From the NCBI GenBank assembly GCA_965153355.1, contig OZ231127.1:43400001-43464000 (forward strand): a stretch of 64,000 nucleotides of DNA, given 5' to 3'. The position numbers and the translations under genes were made by a program. The number at the start of each line of letters is the position of its first letter. Position 1 is the first letter of the stretch. The stretch is from Flaccisagitta enflata. Lineage: Eukaryota > Chaetognatha > Sagittoidea > Aphragmophora. A model generated the notes under the pieces. That model ran no database searches. It saw nothing but the letters and a program-made list of their open reading frames with translations, and was not told where the DNA came from. Below, piece by piece: positions 24,721-39,544 of the stretch.

Positions 24721-25425
24721 ACAACAATGAGAAAAGCACGATAATTTGGCAAGTGGATGCCTCTTACAGACTTGTCGATGGCCTTTTTTTTCTTTTTGCT
24801 CGTTTTTCATCTCGGTCGGCTTGCATTTAGAGGGCGCGAGTCAGACGGCGGAAAAAATCTTGTTTCTTTCCCGGACTAATCCTTGATCTTTATTTTCTCA
24901 TCAATCAACGACTTTTCTGTTTTATCTTGTTATCCATACTGAAACAGAATGTATTATGTAGCTCCTCTTTTTTCTCTCAAACTCTGTTCTTTTCTTTCTC
25001 ACTTTCATTCCATCAGAGGCAGGTTTCTGTCCAATTGTCTTACTCTTTCTTTTTCCATATTGGCTTTATTGCATAGTCAAAATTGTCATATTCTTGTAAG
25101 CTTTCAGCTTTGTCACCATCGATAAGTTCTTTTGTATTCATTTTTGACCTATCTTGCTTCCTCTTGGATCGCACTCAGGCTTTTCATTTGATGCGCTCCA
25201 TTCTTCACTGTCTCTGTCTCACTCTTTGTCATCTTTTGTCATTTCGTCCATCCGTCTTTTCGGTTGCGTCAACTCGTCTCAAAAGCTATGGCTATTTTAC
25301 CATGCATCCAGCCTTAATATTTGTTGTGTCTGTTTAAGTCTCGTATAAATGCTTCCTGCCTGTCCTCATCTGTCTCAACCTTATCCTTTCCTATCCCATC
25401 TCGTGATCATCTTGTATTCATCTGC
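24721..25425. other. Duplicated sequence without clear gene
   Basis: Matches 63,171-63,840 of copy B. Short serine-rich frames come from CT-rich sequence. No gene recognised. Confidence 0.45.
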
Positions 25426-25852
25426 CTCATCATCCTCCTCCTCCTCATCTTCACCACCCTCATTCTCATACTCCCCATTCTCATCTCCCTCTCCCTCATC
25501 CTCCCCATTCTCATCCTCTCCATTTTCATCTTCCCCTTCCTCACCTTTCCCATTCTCATCCTCCCCATTCTCATCTCCCTCTTCCTCATCCTCCTCATTC
25601 TCATCCTCCCCACTCTCATCTTCCCCTTCCTCACCTTTCCCATTCTCATCCTCCCCATTCCCATCCTCCCCATTCTCATCTCCCTCTTCCTCATCCTCCC
25701 CATTCTCATCCTCTCCATTCTCATCTTCCCCTTCCTCGCCTTTCCCATTCTCATCCTCCCCACTCTCATCTCCCCCTTCCTCACCTTTCCCATTCTCATC
25801 CTTCCCATTCTCATCCTCCCCTTCCTCATCCACCTCATTTTCATCTTCTTCA
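25426..25852. repeat. CT-rich minisatellite
   Basis: Repeats of CTCATCCTCCCCATT and CTCATCTTCCCCTTCCTCA, in a multiple of three that keeps all frames open (231 codons plus, 185 minus). It also begins in copy B at the end of the window. Confidence 0.93.
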
Positions 25853-26097
25853 TCCCATTCATTTGCCTCTTTTTTGCTACAGAAACATTCGTTTTTCTCT
25901 CTTTTTTTTCTTGTTTTGACCCATTTTTTGGCTCTCCTCTTCTTCTAACGGCCTCAGAATGCAAATCATCGACACCCGCAAAACTGGGAAAGAAACATTT
26001 CTCAAATTCATGTTAAAACAAACCATGGAGAGCCTGAGTCGGTTGCGAACAGGACGACGACGATAACGAACAATAGTAATGATTACGATGACGACAG

Positions 26098-26156
26098 CGA
26101 TGATGATGATGATGCGGATGATGAAAATGATGATGATGACGATGATGATGATGATA

Positions 26157-26250
<94 letters not shown>
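26098..26250. repeat. (GAT)n microsatellite
   Basis: About 150 bp of GAT with a degenerate start. Confidence 0.96.
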
Positions 26251-26251
<1 letters not shown>

Positions 26252-26432
26252 CCCAATGAGAATTATGTAAATTTTGAAAATTACTAACATGACGTGAGAG
26301 ATGATGACCGCAGCTTTGAAAATGTTGATTTTAACACGATTGCCATGAAGATGACACAAGTGTTGTAACAAGATGTCGATATCATTGATATGAGTTGCAA
26401 TAACTATGATCTGTGTGCAAGAACGCAAGCAG

Positions 26433-26637
26433 AGAAGAAGAAGAAGAAGAAGAAGAAGAAGAAGAAGAAGAAGAAGAAGAAGAAGAAGAAGGAGAAGAAG
26501 AAGAAGAAGAAGAAGAAGGAGAAAGAAGAGTAGGAGGAAGAGAAAGAGACAAAAAGAAGAAGAAGAAGAAGAAGAAGAAGAAGAAGAAGAAGAAGAAGAA
26601 GAAGAAGAAGAAGAAGAAGAAGAAGAAGAAGAAGAAG

Positions 26638-26668
<31 letters not shown>
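26433..26668. repeat. (AAG)n microsatellite in two blocks
   Basis: Blocks at about 26,433-26,530 and 26,553-26,668, separated by a GAGTAGGAGGAAGAGAAAGA linker. Confidence 0.96.
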
Positions 26669-26669
<1 letters not shown>

Positions 26670-27599
26670 GAAGAAGAATTCAAGTGCATGTCTCTTTACA
26701 TGAGTTCCTCATACTCACAATGTTAAGAATTAAAAGGTATAGAGGAAGTACAAGTGCACCACAACAACGCAGTTCTCAACTCGTCCTTTTAAAAATCCGA
26801 AAAAAGAATTTTGATAGAATAGACTGAGCCAGCTTGAAATAAAGCTGTTCTTACCATCGCGACGTTTTGAACTTTTCATAAGCCCCAGATTGAAAAATGA
26901 TCTTATATAAAACAGAAATGACACTGTGAGGAGGGCGGGGTATTGACCGCGCAAAGAGAGAGAAAAAGTCAAAATATGATTGTACGGGGGATGGGGTTAG
27001 ACATATTGATTGTTTCAGGTGCAAGAGAGAACTGCCTTACATCACTGTATAGTTAAAGATTGTGTTTTGTTGCTGTGATGTTTGAAGATTAAGATGGCCT
27101 TTTTCACAAAACCGTATAATTTGATTGTTTATTCCTTTGGCTAAATCTATCTTAACACTAAATTAGAATCTTTTCATAAATTGAGAGGAGGTAGAATAAA
27201 GATCGGGTGCAGAATAAGGATGAGGAACGGGTGCAGAATGAGCTGAACAGCATCAGAAAAAAAGGTGACAGACAGAGAGCAAGGTTCATGAAATGGCTAA
27301 GATGATGAGAACGAAATTCGATAAAAACAAGGCCAAGTAGGTCAACAATGCGTCCTCTATGAATGAATGTTATTCCTAAATGAATGTTTTTTATGAATGT
27401 TTTTCATGAATGATTTTTTTTTTCAAAAATGAAGCTTGTTTATGAATAAATGAATGAGTATACCAGTAATGGCGGCTGTCGCCGTGAGGAAAAAAGTCGT
27501 AAGCGTTGGTCACTTTTCACCAAGCTTTTCTCTCCAGTCACTGCAAATCTTTTTATTTGTCAGATCAAATCAAGAGCAATAGTATGTATTGATTGCACT
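26669..27599. other. No gene; short ATGAATGTT repeat
   Basis: Single-copy-looking DNA with an ATGAATGTTTTT-type repeat at about 27,357-27,460. No coding region recognised. Confidence 0.5.
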
Positions 27600-28050
27600 G
27601 AAAATCAGAGAAAGATAGGACTGAGCCAAATGAGCTAGATGAGCTAAAATCACTCGACCAGACAACCAGCTATGCTCACTGACATGCTTTCTTGTATTTG
27701 CATGCTCACATCAAATTTTCATTTATTTATCTTTTAAAAAATCAGAAAAAAGAACTGAGCTAAATGAGCAAAGTGAGCTAAAATACTTAAAAACACCCTC
27801 ACAGAAGAGCACTTATGCTCACTGACATGTTTTTTTGTATCTGCTTGCTTTAACATGTATCAAAATATTAATTCATTTATCGCATTTGAAATCAGAAAAA
27901 AAGATTGAGCAAAATGAGCTAAATGAGCTAGAATGCTCAAAAACACCCTCACAGTTGAGCAGCTATGCTCATAAACATGTTTTCTTGTATTTGCATGCTC
28001 CAACAAACATAAATACACTCTTTTATTGATCCTACATAAAATCATAAAAA
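27600..28050. repeat. About 150-bp tandem repeat, about 3 units
   Basis: Units begin near 27,600, 27,738 and 27,888, each with AAATCAG-AAAA, the doublet GAGC-AAATGAGCTA, TATGCTCA and ACATG, then a TTGTATTTGCATGCT-type segment. A fourth decayed start lies near 28,038. No protein-coding reading is shared by the units. Confidence 0.8.
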
Positions 28051-28348
28051 ATTGAAAAAAAATCAATTTGAATTATTCGTAAATAAATCTTTAAAAAATC
28101 ATAGTGCGAAAAATATTTGTTGTAGAGAATTCTGCTTGGTGCCAAATGAAAGAGAATTATCAAATTTACTTACCCTATCAATTTCATTGGAGGCCACAAT
28201 CAGCCGGAAGAGACCCGCAACTTCCTAATAAGAAAATGAAAACCCTGTTTCTCTCGAATATGTCAAAAAGTCGAAGACTGACTTCGACTTTTTTCCCGAT
28301 GAATGAATGAGAGAGTATATTGGTGCTGTTTTTTTGGTTTTTTTTTGC
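28051..28348. other. No gene recognised
   Basis: A stretch near 28,120-28,200 (GAATTCTGCTTGGTGCCAAA) distantly resembles the start of the segmental duplication at 7,130 and 53,636, suggesting a short dispersed sequence shared by all three. Confidence 0.4.
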
Positions 28349-28402
28349 GTGACCAACCAATCAGCGGACACAGCCCCATATAGAGATGCGAGGACGCATT
28401 TT
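28349..28402 (-). mobile_element. Family 1 variant, 3' hairpin end only
   Basis: GACCAACCAATCAGCGGACA and CAGCCCCATATAGAG are followed by the hairpin ATGCG-AGGA-CGCAT and TTTTAA. This replaces the usual GTCGCG palindrome. The same hairpin end occurs at about 58,238-58,262. Confidence 0.55.
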
Positions 28403-28506
28403 AACAGTAATGAAAGAGAAGCAGCGAAACATTTGCTGCTTGGTTTATCAACGACATGAGTTTTAACAACAAGCGTGCTCTTCAAAATCGCCTTCAAATG
28501 AAAAAA

Positions 28507-28703
<197 letters not shown>

Positions 28704-29713
28704 CTGATTTGCATATCACATACCAATTTTACACCGAAAATGAGGGCAATTTACACATATTAAATGATTTTCATCAAATATTGTCATAGGTGTGTTTGAA
28801 ACGATCTACATGAGACTCACTATTCCGGCACCCCATGGCAGGGCACAATGTGGTGGATCGCGAAGCCTCTGAAATTCAGATGACGCATTCATGCTTATCT
28901 CGCCCAGATTGACTCCGCTGGTCAAGAACGGCAATTGCTTCCCTTGCTTCTCTTTAGTTTCCCCAAGTAACCTTAGTTGACATCCTTCCTACTTAACGCC
29001 AAAAAACCTCAAACTATAGCGCAAATTGTACCAGCCATCAATCCCATTCTGCCCCTGCCCATGCCCATGCCCAACCACACGCGATCTGCATTCTGCTTTA
29101 TTGATTGCTATATTGCTGATGAGCTCAGGGAAGTAAAATGCCGAGCGGGGTAGTTGACATGTCTCCGAACGAATATCATTGACTTTCAATTGAGCAACAA
29201 AATCTATCCTTACAGCAGGAACACAGTTTCAGTTGGAGACCGCGGAAAATTCCAGGCATATACACGAGATCGGAAAATAGAATTATGTTTTGAGCCCAAA
29301 ATTGTTTTTTTTTTTTTCCTTAATTATCTCAGGGGAGAGAAGAGGAAGATAAACAGCGAACGCCAAATGCTTTGTTTGAATGGAATGATTTTAAAATAAT
29401 CAGCTTTTGAGCATCCATGGATATTACAATGGATATCACCGAAGATCAAGTTTAGCATTGGATTGAAACTTGATTCCTTTATGCTTTTTTTTTTAATCAC
29501 AAATGCGCAAGGCATCATCCAAAAACTAACCTCACCTGAATTCGGTGCACATGGAATTAAATGTAGTCGCCAGTACGCAAATACTATCTTGCTAACAAAA
29601 AGATTGGCATCTGAAAAGGCGCATGAAATATAGAAGAGTGCTGCTTCAGAGGAAGTTGAAGTACTGACTCAAGATTGTTCGCACATGAAAGAGTTCAAGC
29701 ATCTCTTTAAATT
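28704..29713. other. No gene recognised
   Basis: Apparently single-copy DNA with a TGCCCCTGCCCATGCCC stretch near 29,050 that weakly recalls the family 1 right half. No coding region recognised. Confidence 0.45.
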
Positions 29714-30521
29714 GTATATAATTAAGTCGCTTTTGATTCCCCCCCCCTCTACCTTTGATTTTCTTCCCCGCAACGCGACGCGTCGTATTTTAAAAACAAT
29801 GATTTTCTTCCCCACAAAGCAATAAAACAGTGAAGTTAAGGTTTAAATGGTGTTTAAATAGTGTTACTAGTTTCTATGATTTGCTACTGACAAAAGTTTT
29901 ATTTTCCCTGAATTTTCTTTTTTTCTCTTTTTTCCCCCCTTTGAGAGCCACCGGGAGTGGGATCGATTTGACTATGTTATTTTTTTGTCAACCAAAACCT
30001 CAATATTCCGGTAACTTTCTGTAACTTTTTTTCTAGGAAACAAAATCAGAGATGTGATTGAAAGCCGTGCACCTTATTGATTTTCTCCCTGCAGCTTAGT
30101 GCAGCAGGCCTTTTAAAGATTGTCTTTTCATATGCAAATCAGTCTATGGGACTAATTTGCATATGCATATGCATCTTAGTGGCTTTCAAATTTCACAACA
30201 TTTTAGGTGATGGTAGTAAATGTTGTTTGGAAGCAACAGTCTCAGTTTCAGACCAAATTTCGCATTTCTAAGGAGAGATAATCACGATTTCACTGAAAAC
30301 AAAAATAAATTGGCCAATAAACATCAAATAAAGTGATATTGACCATATTTGCTAACATCTTTTTAAGAAAAAATCGCTTGATAACATCTTGATAGATACA
30401 TATGAGCAAATCGCAACCAAAAAAATGGTCAAAAATACATTTTTGATGTTTGACTACTCCTGGCTTTGATTTCCTTCCCCATATCCAAACCCTTGGGGGG
30501 GGGGGGAACTCAACTGTATAC
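29714..30521. mobile_element. Family 3 inverted-repeat element, long copy (808 bp)
   Basis: The left end (TATATAATTAAGTCGCTTTTGATT then C8) and right end (G-run, GAACTCAACTGTATACA) are inverted. Subterminal words TTTTCTTCCCC, GCAATAAAACAGTG and AGTTAAGGTTTAAAT are shared with the short copy at 34,640-34,908. The interior here is about 540 bp longer and non-coding. Confidence 0.7.
30129..30165. repeat. Octamer-containing palindrome
   Basis: CATATGCAAAT and its reverse complement ATTTGCATATG flank a short loop containing AGTC and ACT. ATGCAAAT is the classic POU/octamer site. A regulatory role is only a possibility. Confidence 0.5.
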
Positions 30522-30679
30522 AGCTTTTTTTGTTTAGCGATTAGGACTCACACTCTTAAACTGTCTTTGCTTCTTTTCAGACGCTGATATATTCATGAGC
30601 AAAAAAGGGCGAAGTAGAAAAAATCCTCTACTTGTTACTTATGATTTATTCCTTCATGCAGTGGGACGAAAAGGTTTTT

Positions 30680-30887
30680 AGTCGCGACTCTACACCCCGC
30701 TTTGTCAGTCCGTCCGTCCATCGGTCCATTTGTCGGTCCGTCCGTTACACTTTACTTTTTTGTTGTTTTTTTTTTTTTTTTTTTGCGATTTTGTCCTCAC
30801 GGCTCCTGCCCAAATAATCAAGTGACCTCAATTATGGCCCCTTCCCACACGCACGCGACTGGAGTAGCCGTGTATCCGTTGGGCTTG
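30680..30887 (+). mobile_element. Family 1 element
   Basis: The palindrome is shortened to AGTCGCGACT. Then CTACACCCCGCTTTGTCAGT, a GTCC/GTCG tract, T-runs, GGCTCCTGCCC, and the right end CGCGACTGGAGTAGCCGTGT then ATCCGTTGGGCTTG. Confidence 0.85.
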
Positions 30888-30964
30888 ATTTTATCGTCAG
30901 CGAGTTTCTTGTTGCTCATAAGCATACCCTTATTGGTCCATCTGCCCATTTTTCTACTGAAAGC

Positions 30965-32310
<1,346 letters not shown>

Positions 32311-32545
32311 CACACACAGGAAAAGAAACAAAAGAAAAACGGACAGGTTTGAGTGATCTTAACAGAAAACGCAATCAAACTAGAAAGTCCTTATCCAAAA
32401 CTCTCAAACCACTTGCCCTCTTGATACTCCTTGAGCTTGATCCTTCCTCTTTTCATCTTCTTGTCCTCGTCTACTTCACCGCCACCATAATTGTCCACAG
32501 TATCTCTTTCTTTGTCTCTGTCTCAGTCTCTCTGTCTCTCTGTGT

Positions 32546-33973
<1,428 letters not shown>

Positions 33974-34499
33974 GGGCAGCGGCCCTGAAGGGGTCGATGA
34001 CCTATGCTTTCACACATATGGGGAATTTTCTCCTCCTCCTTCTCCTCCTTCTCCTCCTTCTCTTTTGTACCTGGAGGATATTCACGATAGTTACTTGAGT
34101 AAGTCTTAAGTAAGTCTCAAGTAAAAATTTCTTACTTGAAACTTACTTAAGACTTACTCAAGTACCTATCGTGAATATCCTCCTGCCCTCCCCCAGCCTC
34201 CAGGCCCGTATCTCAGCCTTGAGGCCCATATCCCAGTCTGGAGGCCCAAATCCCAGATTTGAGGCCCAAATGCCTACTTCAAGACTCAAATCCCAACCCC
34301 ATGGCCCAAATTCCAGCCTCAAGGGATTCAGGCCTCAAGACTGGGATTTGGGCCTCAAGACTGGGATATGGGCCTCAAGGCTGAGATACGGGCCTGGAGG
34401 CTGGGGGGAGGGGGATGCGGAAGAGAAGGAGGAGAAGGAGGAGGAGAAAATTCCCCATGTGTGAAAGCATAGGTCATCGACCCCTTCGGGCCGCTGCCC
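33974..34499. mobile_element. Family 2 inverted-repeat element with nested palindrome
   Basis: Best-preserved inverted repeats: GGGCAGCGGCCCTGAAGGGG then TCGATGACCTATGCTTTCAC and ATATGGGGAATTTTCTCC at the left, with the reverse complement ending at 34,499. The interior has GGCCTCAAGACTGGGATTTG-like units in both orientations, so the array itself is partly inverted. A separate palindrome is inserted at 34,073-34,183. Confidence 0.88.
34073..34183. repeat. 111-bp near-perfect palindrome
   Basis: GGAGGATATTCACGATAG at the left is mirrored by CTATCGTGAATATCCTCC at the right, and the AAGTCTTAAGTAAG words between also pair. The loop is only about 8-10 nt. A nested foldback or a local inverted duplication. 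Confidence 0.9.
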
Positions 34500-34639
34500 T
34501 GCTCCCCTCGTTCTCAATCAAACTTCAAGTAACCATGATGATATATAACGTCTTTTTGCGACTATTTCTTCTATTTGCTCTTCCTCCCCATGAATTGACC
34601 GCAATAAAAGGGGTCATGATTAAAGTCATGATGCAGGGG
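34500..34639. other. No gene recognised
   Basis: Short spacer between family 2 and family 3 elements. Confidence 0.5.
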
Positions 34640-34908
34640 TGTATAAAATTGAGTGGCTTTTGACTCCCCCCCCCCTGCCTTTGTCTTCCCGTGAGATATC
34701 GTGTCGCGTTTTAAGATCTGTGATTATCTTCCCCATGAAGCAATAAAACAGTGTAGTTAGGGTTTAAATAGTGTCAAATTGTGTTTTACTAACTAATTTA
34801 TGATTTGGTACTGTCTTTTCTCCACTTTTTCCCCCTTTTATTTCCGTCCCCATCTCCAAACCCTTTGATCCCCCCCCCCCCCCCCCCGAGGAACTCAATT
34901 ATACACAG
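34640..34908. mobile_element. Family 3 inverted-repeat element, short copy (269 bp)
   Basis: Ends GTGTATAAAATTGAGT and ACTCAATTATACAC are inverted. Adjacent C-runs are C10 (left) and C17 (right). The interior shares GCAATAAAACAGTGTAGTTA and AGGGTTTAAATAGTGT with the 29,714 copy. Confidence 0.75.
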
Positions 34909-35026
34909 GCCTGTCAAGAGGCATACAGTAAAGATGGTTGAATTTGTTAAAGTGAATTCAAAATTTGCAAATGGATATGCTGAGCATTCAATTGAACAAG
35001 ACTATAGTCTATATTTATAAATAAAA

Positions 35027-35206
35027 CAAGGCCAACACCTATAAGTCGCGTGCAAGACTTACAGAATGACTTAGTTTACTCTTTAATGACTTAAAATGAC
35101 TTAAGGAAATAGAATTGATAAAAAAAAGTAAAAGTGACAGCCCAACGGACAAACTGGCAAACAGACGGACAGACATAGCAGGGTGTAGAGTCGCGTGCAC
35201 GCGACT
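35027..35206 (-). mobile_element. Family 1 element, CAACACC end type
   Basis: Starts CAAGGCCAACACCTATAAGT then CGCGTGCA, the exact reverse complement of the right end at 23,990. Carries a short AATGACTTA tandem, then ACGGAC words, and ends with the full palindrome AGTCGCGTGCACGCGACT (35,189-35,206). Confidence 0.88.
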
Positions 35207-35249
35207 AAAGACCTCTTGTTGCGTTTGATGGACAGACGTTTGGGTCAAA

Positions 35250-35451
35250 GAAGGCGGGATACACGGCTACCCCAGTTGGGTGCGGGTGGGCAGGAGCAGT
35301 GCTGGAGAAGGTCTTTAGAGCATTTGGGCAGGAGCAGTAGGCCCAAAAAGATAAAAAACGCCAAAAAAAGAAAAGAGGGGACCAACCGACCGACCGACCG
35401 ACCGACCGACCGACCGACATAGCGGGGTGTAGAGTCGCGTAGCACGCGACT
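35250..35451 (-). mobile_element. Family 1 element
   Basis: GCGGGATACACGGCTACCCC, GGGTGGGCAGGAGCAGTGCT, a clean (GACC)n tract of about nine units, then GGGGTGTAGAGTCGCGTAGC and ACGCGACTAAAA. Lies about 40 bp from the previous copy in the same orientation. Confidence 0.88.
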
Positions 35452-35487
35452 AAAAAGGGCAAGCGAATGTAGGTTATGAAAGAAAAT

Positions 35488-36335
<848 letters not shown>

Positions 36336-37015
36336 AGAGGATGACGATGATATGAGCGGCAATGACACCATGTTCGTCCGTCTTTTTCTCTCATCGACGA
36401 TAAGTCATTCTTTTTTTCTTTTTTTTTCGTTTCAACGGTTAAACGATCGTGAGTTAGAAATTGCATTTCAGGACCATTTTAACGTTTTAAAACCAATCGA
36501 AACAAAAAAGAACCGTAAAAATCACCTCGACTGTTTTTGTCATGATTTGTTACGGCGATGATTTGTTCGTCAATGTTCTCATTTTACTGCAATGACATAT
36601 TCGCCGTCATTGTACGTACGTGTTGTTGAAACAGTATCATCACATTCGTCACCTGAAACAGTATCGTTTTCTGGAAAGCGTATTTAAACAAATTTTTAAC
36701 AAATATATTTGTTGTAGTTCAAAAAAAAAAAAAGAAAAAAAAACCAGCACAATCACGTATGTGATGAAGAAAAATGTTTGTCAATGAAATCACGGGACAG
36801 CATTTTTTTAAAAAATCACCATAGTCAATAATCTCCAGAAAGAACAGACAAGTTTTCACATTTCCCACTGTTTTCCACGGCATTTATAGTTCGCCTTTAT
36901 AAAACAATTCGAAATATACCTCAAAGCTTTTCAACGTAAAGTTTTCATTCTCATCATGTCATACACCATTTATTTCAAACGACTTTCTCTCAGTCAGCTA
37001 GTCGATGTGTTATTA
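36336..37015. other. No gene recognised
   Basis: A/T-rich DNA with T- and A-runs. No coding region recognised. Confidence 0.5.
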
Positions 37016-37017
37016 AG

Positions 37018-37112
<95 letters not shown>
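37016..37112. repeat. (TTG)n microsatellite
   Basis: About 97 bp of TTG, the opposite strand sense to the AAC arrays elsewhere. Confidence 0.97.
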
Positions 37113-38053
37113 GAAGTTAGCTGTTTCGACATCTCCGAACGGGATTAGCTGAAAAAAAAAATAACTTTTGTACCACAAGGTCAGCCGACGGACGAAAAAG
37201 ACTCTTCTACTGTGGTTAGCACGAGACATAAAAAATAGTAAGGTAAAATATCAGACGACATTCTTCTACTTCGTTGTTGCTCTCGGAATGAGTCTACCAT
37301 CGCGCGCCGTTGTCAGAGTGTTTTTAAGTGCCATCCATTTGACAGCCGGTTGTCATGACGAGCAGAAATATAAATGCATGAACCAAAGAAATATTTCCCC
37401 CTTCTGTTTCGTTCATTTGTCCGTCACCACTCATTGCAAGTCTGATGTCGTCAGGGTGATGAACTAATGACATTTTGCCCTTCGCGCCAGGTCTCAAAGT
37501 CCGCCGGTCGAAATTCAACACGAGTCCCTGAATGCGTTAATGGGACACTTCGTCAAAACTTAAAGTAGAAGTCTTGAACGCCTGTCAAGCGATAGCTTTC
37601 GTTATTTTCCCGTTGGATTCATGGAGTGACTTGACCAGTAAATGTTTCATTCTGCCATTTATATATTCAATCAGATCTTAGTAATATTCATCACCTTCTC
37701 AATGAATGCGAGCGTTCTGGATGACAGTTTCGTGTTCTGCGCGTAGCAAATTCCTTATTAGATAAATTATCATGAAGGCGAAATGATATACCCCGCTGTT
37801 GTAGCTCAAGCAGGGGTTGCTAGATACATAGTAGGGTTCGCGTGGCGGGTAATGCATGCCATGACGTTTGAATTGATCGGAATTTGACACCAATGCCCGA
37901 TTACGTCTTATGTGTGCGGGCACATAGTGCTATAGCCTCTCCTTGCCATGCAAATGATGCCAAACGTAATGCAACATAATTACATAAACATGGGTAGGAT
38001 ATCATCTAGTGCTGCTGCAAATGCCACAGGGCACCACTGGCCCACGGCAACAA
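37113..38053. other. No gene recognised
   Basis: Single-copy-looking DNA with moderate GC. A TAGCTCAAGCAGG word near 37,803 looks like a tRNA A-box but no tRNA fold follows. Confidence 0.45.
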
Positions 38054-38054
38054 G

Positions 38055-38143
<89 letters not shown>
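38054..38143. repeat. (CAA)n microsatellite
   Basis: About 90 bp of CAA. The polyglutamine frame across it has no gene context. Confidence 0.97.
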
Positions 38144-38686
38144 CCATGCGTGCCCCATGGCTCTCAATTTCTAACCTCCCACCCCTTCCCCCTTCAGTTT
38201 GTTCAATTGCCCTTACAAACAGTTTCTCGTCTCTGACACTCCCCCCCCCCTTTCCCACTCTTCTTTCGCGTTACTCTCTATCACTCTCTCCCAATTCTTG
38301 CGTCATCGGACTGCACAGCTGCGTCCTCGATTTGTACGTGAATGGATTTGGACGTTTTTTCATCAAAAGCTCCATCACATTTTTTTCTTCGTTTTCCAAT
38401 CAAACCTTAAAAACTTTTTCCCATTTTCCCGCTCGAGCTCCAATATGATTCTTCATTTTTTCATCAGTATTGCCAAATAACATGAAATATCATAACATGA
38501 CATTCTGCGCACATCTTGTTCATCGATTTTCCATCCATAGTCAAATACTGCCCCAGAAGAGCAGAATCACATGTTCGTCATAAGGCATGAACGATTTTCT
38601 GTCTCCAAAATTGTAACTGGCTTCAATAGTTGTTCCATACCAATCTACTTTTCATTCCATTGATTTACAACCGCATTCTACATTAA
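38144..38686. other. No gene recognised
   Basis: Pyrimidine-rich then A/T-rich single-copy-looking DNA. Confidence 0.5.
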
Positions 38687-38850
38687 CAAGGTCAGATACA
38701 CGGCAACTAAAGTCGCATGGGGGAATTTCTGTCCATGCAATCAATAGTTTGGGCAATTTTCATAACATGCTCAGAATCATTATCTGCACGAAACATAAAG
38801 AAATTCACGTTTTTATGACTGCACCTGCCATCCTGACCATTTTATGAATC
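38687..38850 (-). mobile_element. Family 1 fragment
   Basis: CAAGGTCAGATACACGGCAA and CTAAAGTCGCATGGGG match the family 1 CAAGG end, and CTGCACCTGCCATCCTG near 38,820 may be the degenerate middle. The palindrome end is missing; the right boundary is approximate. Confidence 0.5.
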
Positions 38851-38875
38851 CAGTTAATTTCTTTTTTTCCTGGTC

Positions 38876-38926
38876 TTTTTTTTTTGGGGGGGGGGGCAGG
38901 TTTTTTTTTTTTTTTTGGGGGGGGGG
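38876..38926. repeat. Two T-run/G-run pairs
   Basis: T10 with G12, then CAGG, then T16 with G10. Possible G-quadruplex or assembly-error site. Confidence 0.7.
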
Positions 38927-39544
38927 TTGTCCCTGAAACAAGAGAGCGGATCCTCTCATATTTTCGCATCGCCAACTTTCATTATAGATTTTTCCACTTT
39001 GCTTAATCTTACTCATTCAGTTTTTTCTTTATTTCTTTTTCTTTCCCTCGCAAAGTGTCACACGTCAACGCCTTTCCCGATGGATTTTTACTTAATATGA
39101 ACATTGATCCAATTTCCTTTTTAACCGATGATCCTAAAAGAGGAAAAAAAACCTTTTTTGTTTATTTGCTTTGATGTCCGTCTGTCGGCCCATCTGTGTA
39201 AAACGCGCATTTCCGCCCCTGCCTCCAAAAAAGTATCATCTGTACAGACTGTACTAGTATGGTTGTGTGTAGAGGCTGATACTGCGAAAATGAAAATGAA
39301 AATGAAAAAGAGCTTGAAAAAGAACTTGAAAATGAAAATGAAAATGAAAATATTAGTTCGATAGAATAAATGAAAAAAATACCTCAAAACGAAATTAAAT
39401 TACATCTTATGTATTTCTTCCCCTTTTGATATCAGATCTAATTCGGATTATTTAAAAAGAAACAAAATCGGTGACAACAACAAGAAAAAGAACAAAAAAT
39501 AATCGTAAAAAAAAAAACAAACAAACAAAAAACCAACGAGAAAC

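Noticed and set aside
25321-26016. Overlapping plus (231 codons) and minus (185 codons) frames
   Set aside because: Both stay open because the CT-rich minisatellite unit is a multiple of three and lacks stop triplets.
37795-37850. tRNA-like A-box and B-box words
   Set aside because: TAGCTCAAGCAGG and GGTTCGCGTGG are present, but no D-, anticodon- or acceptor-stem pairing can be drawn.
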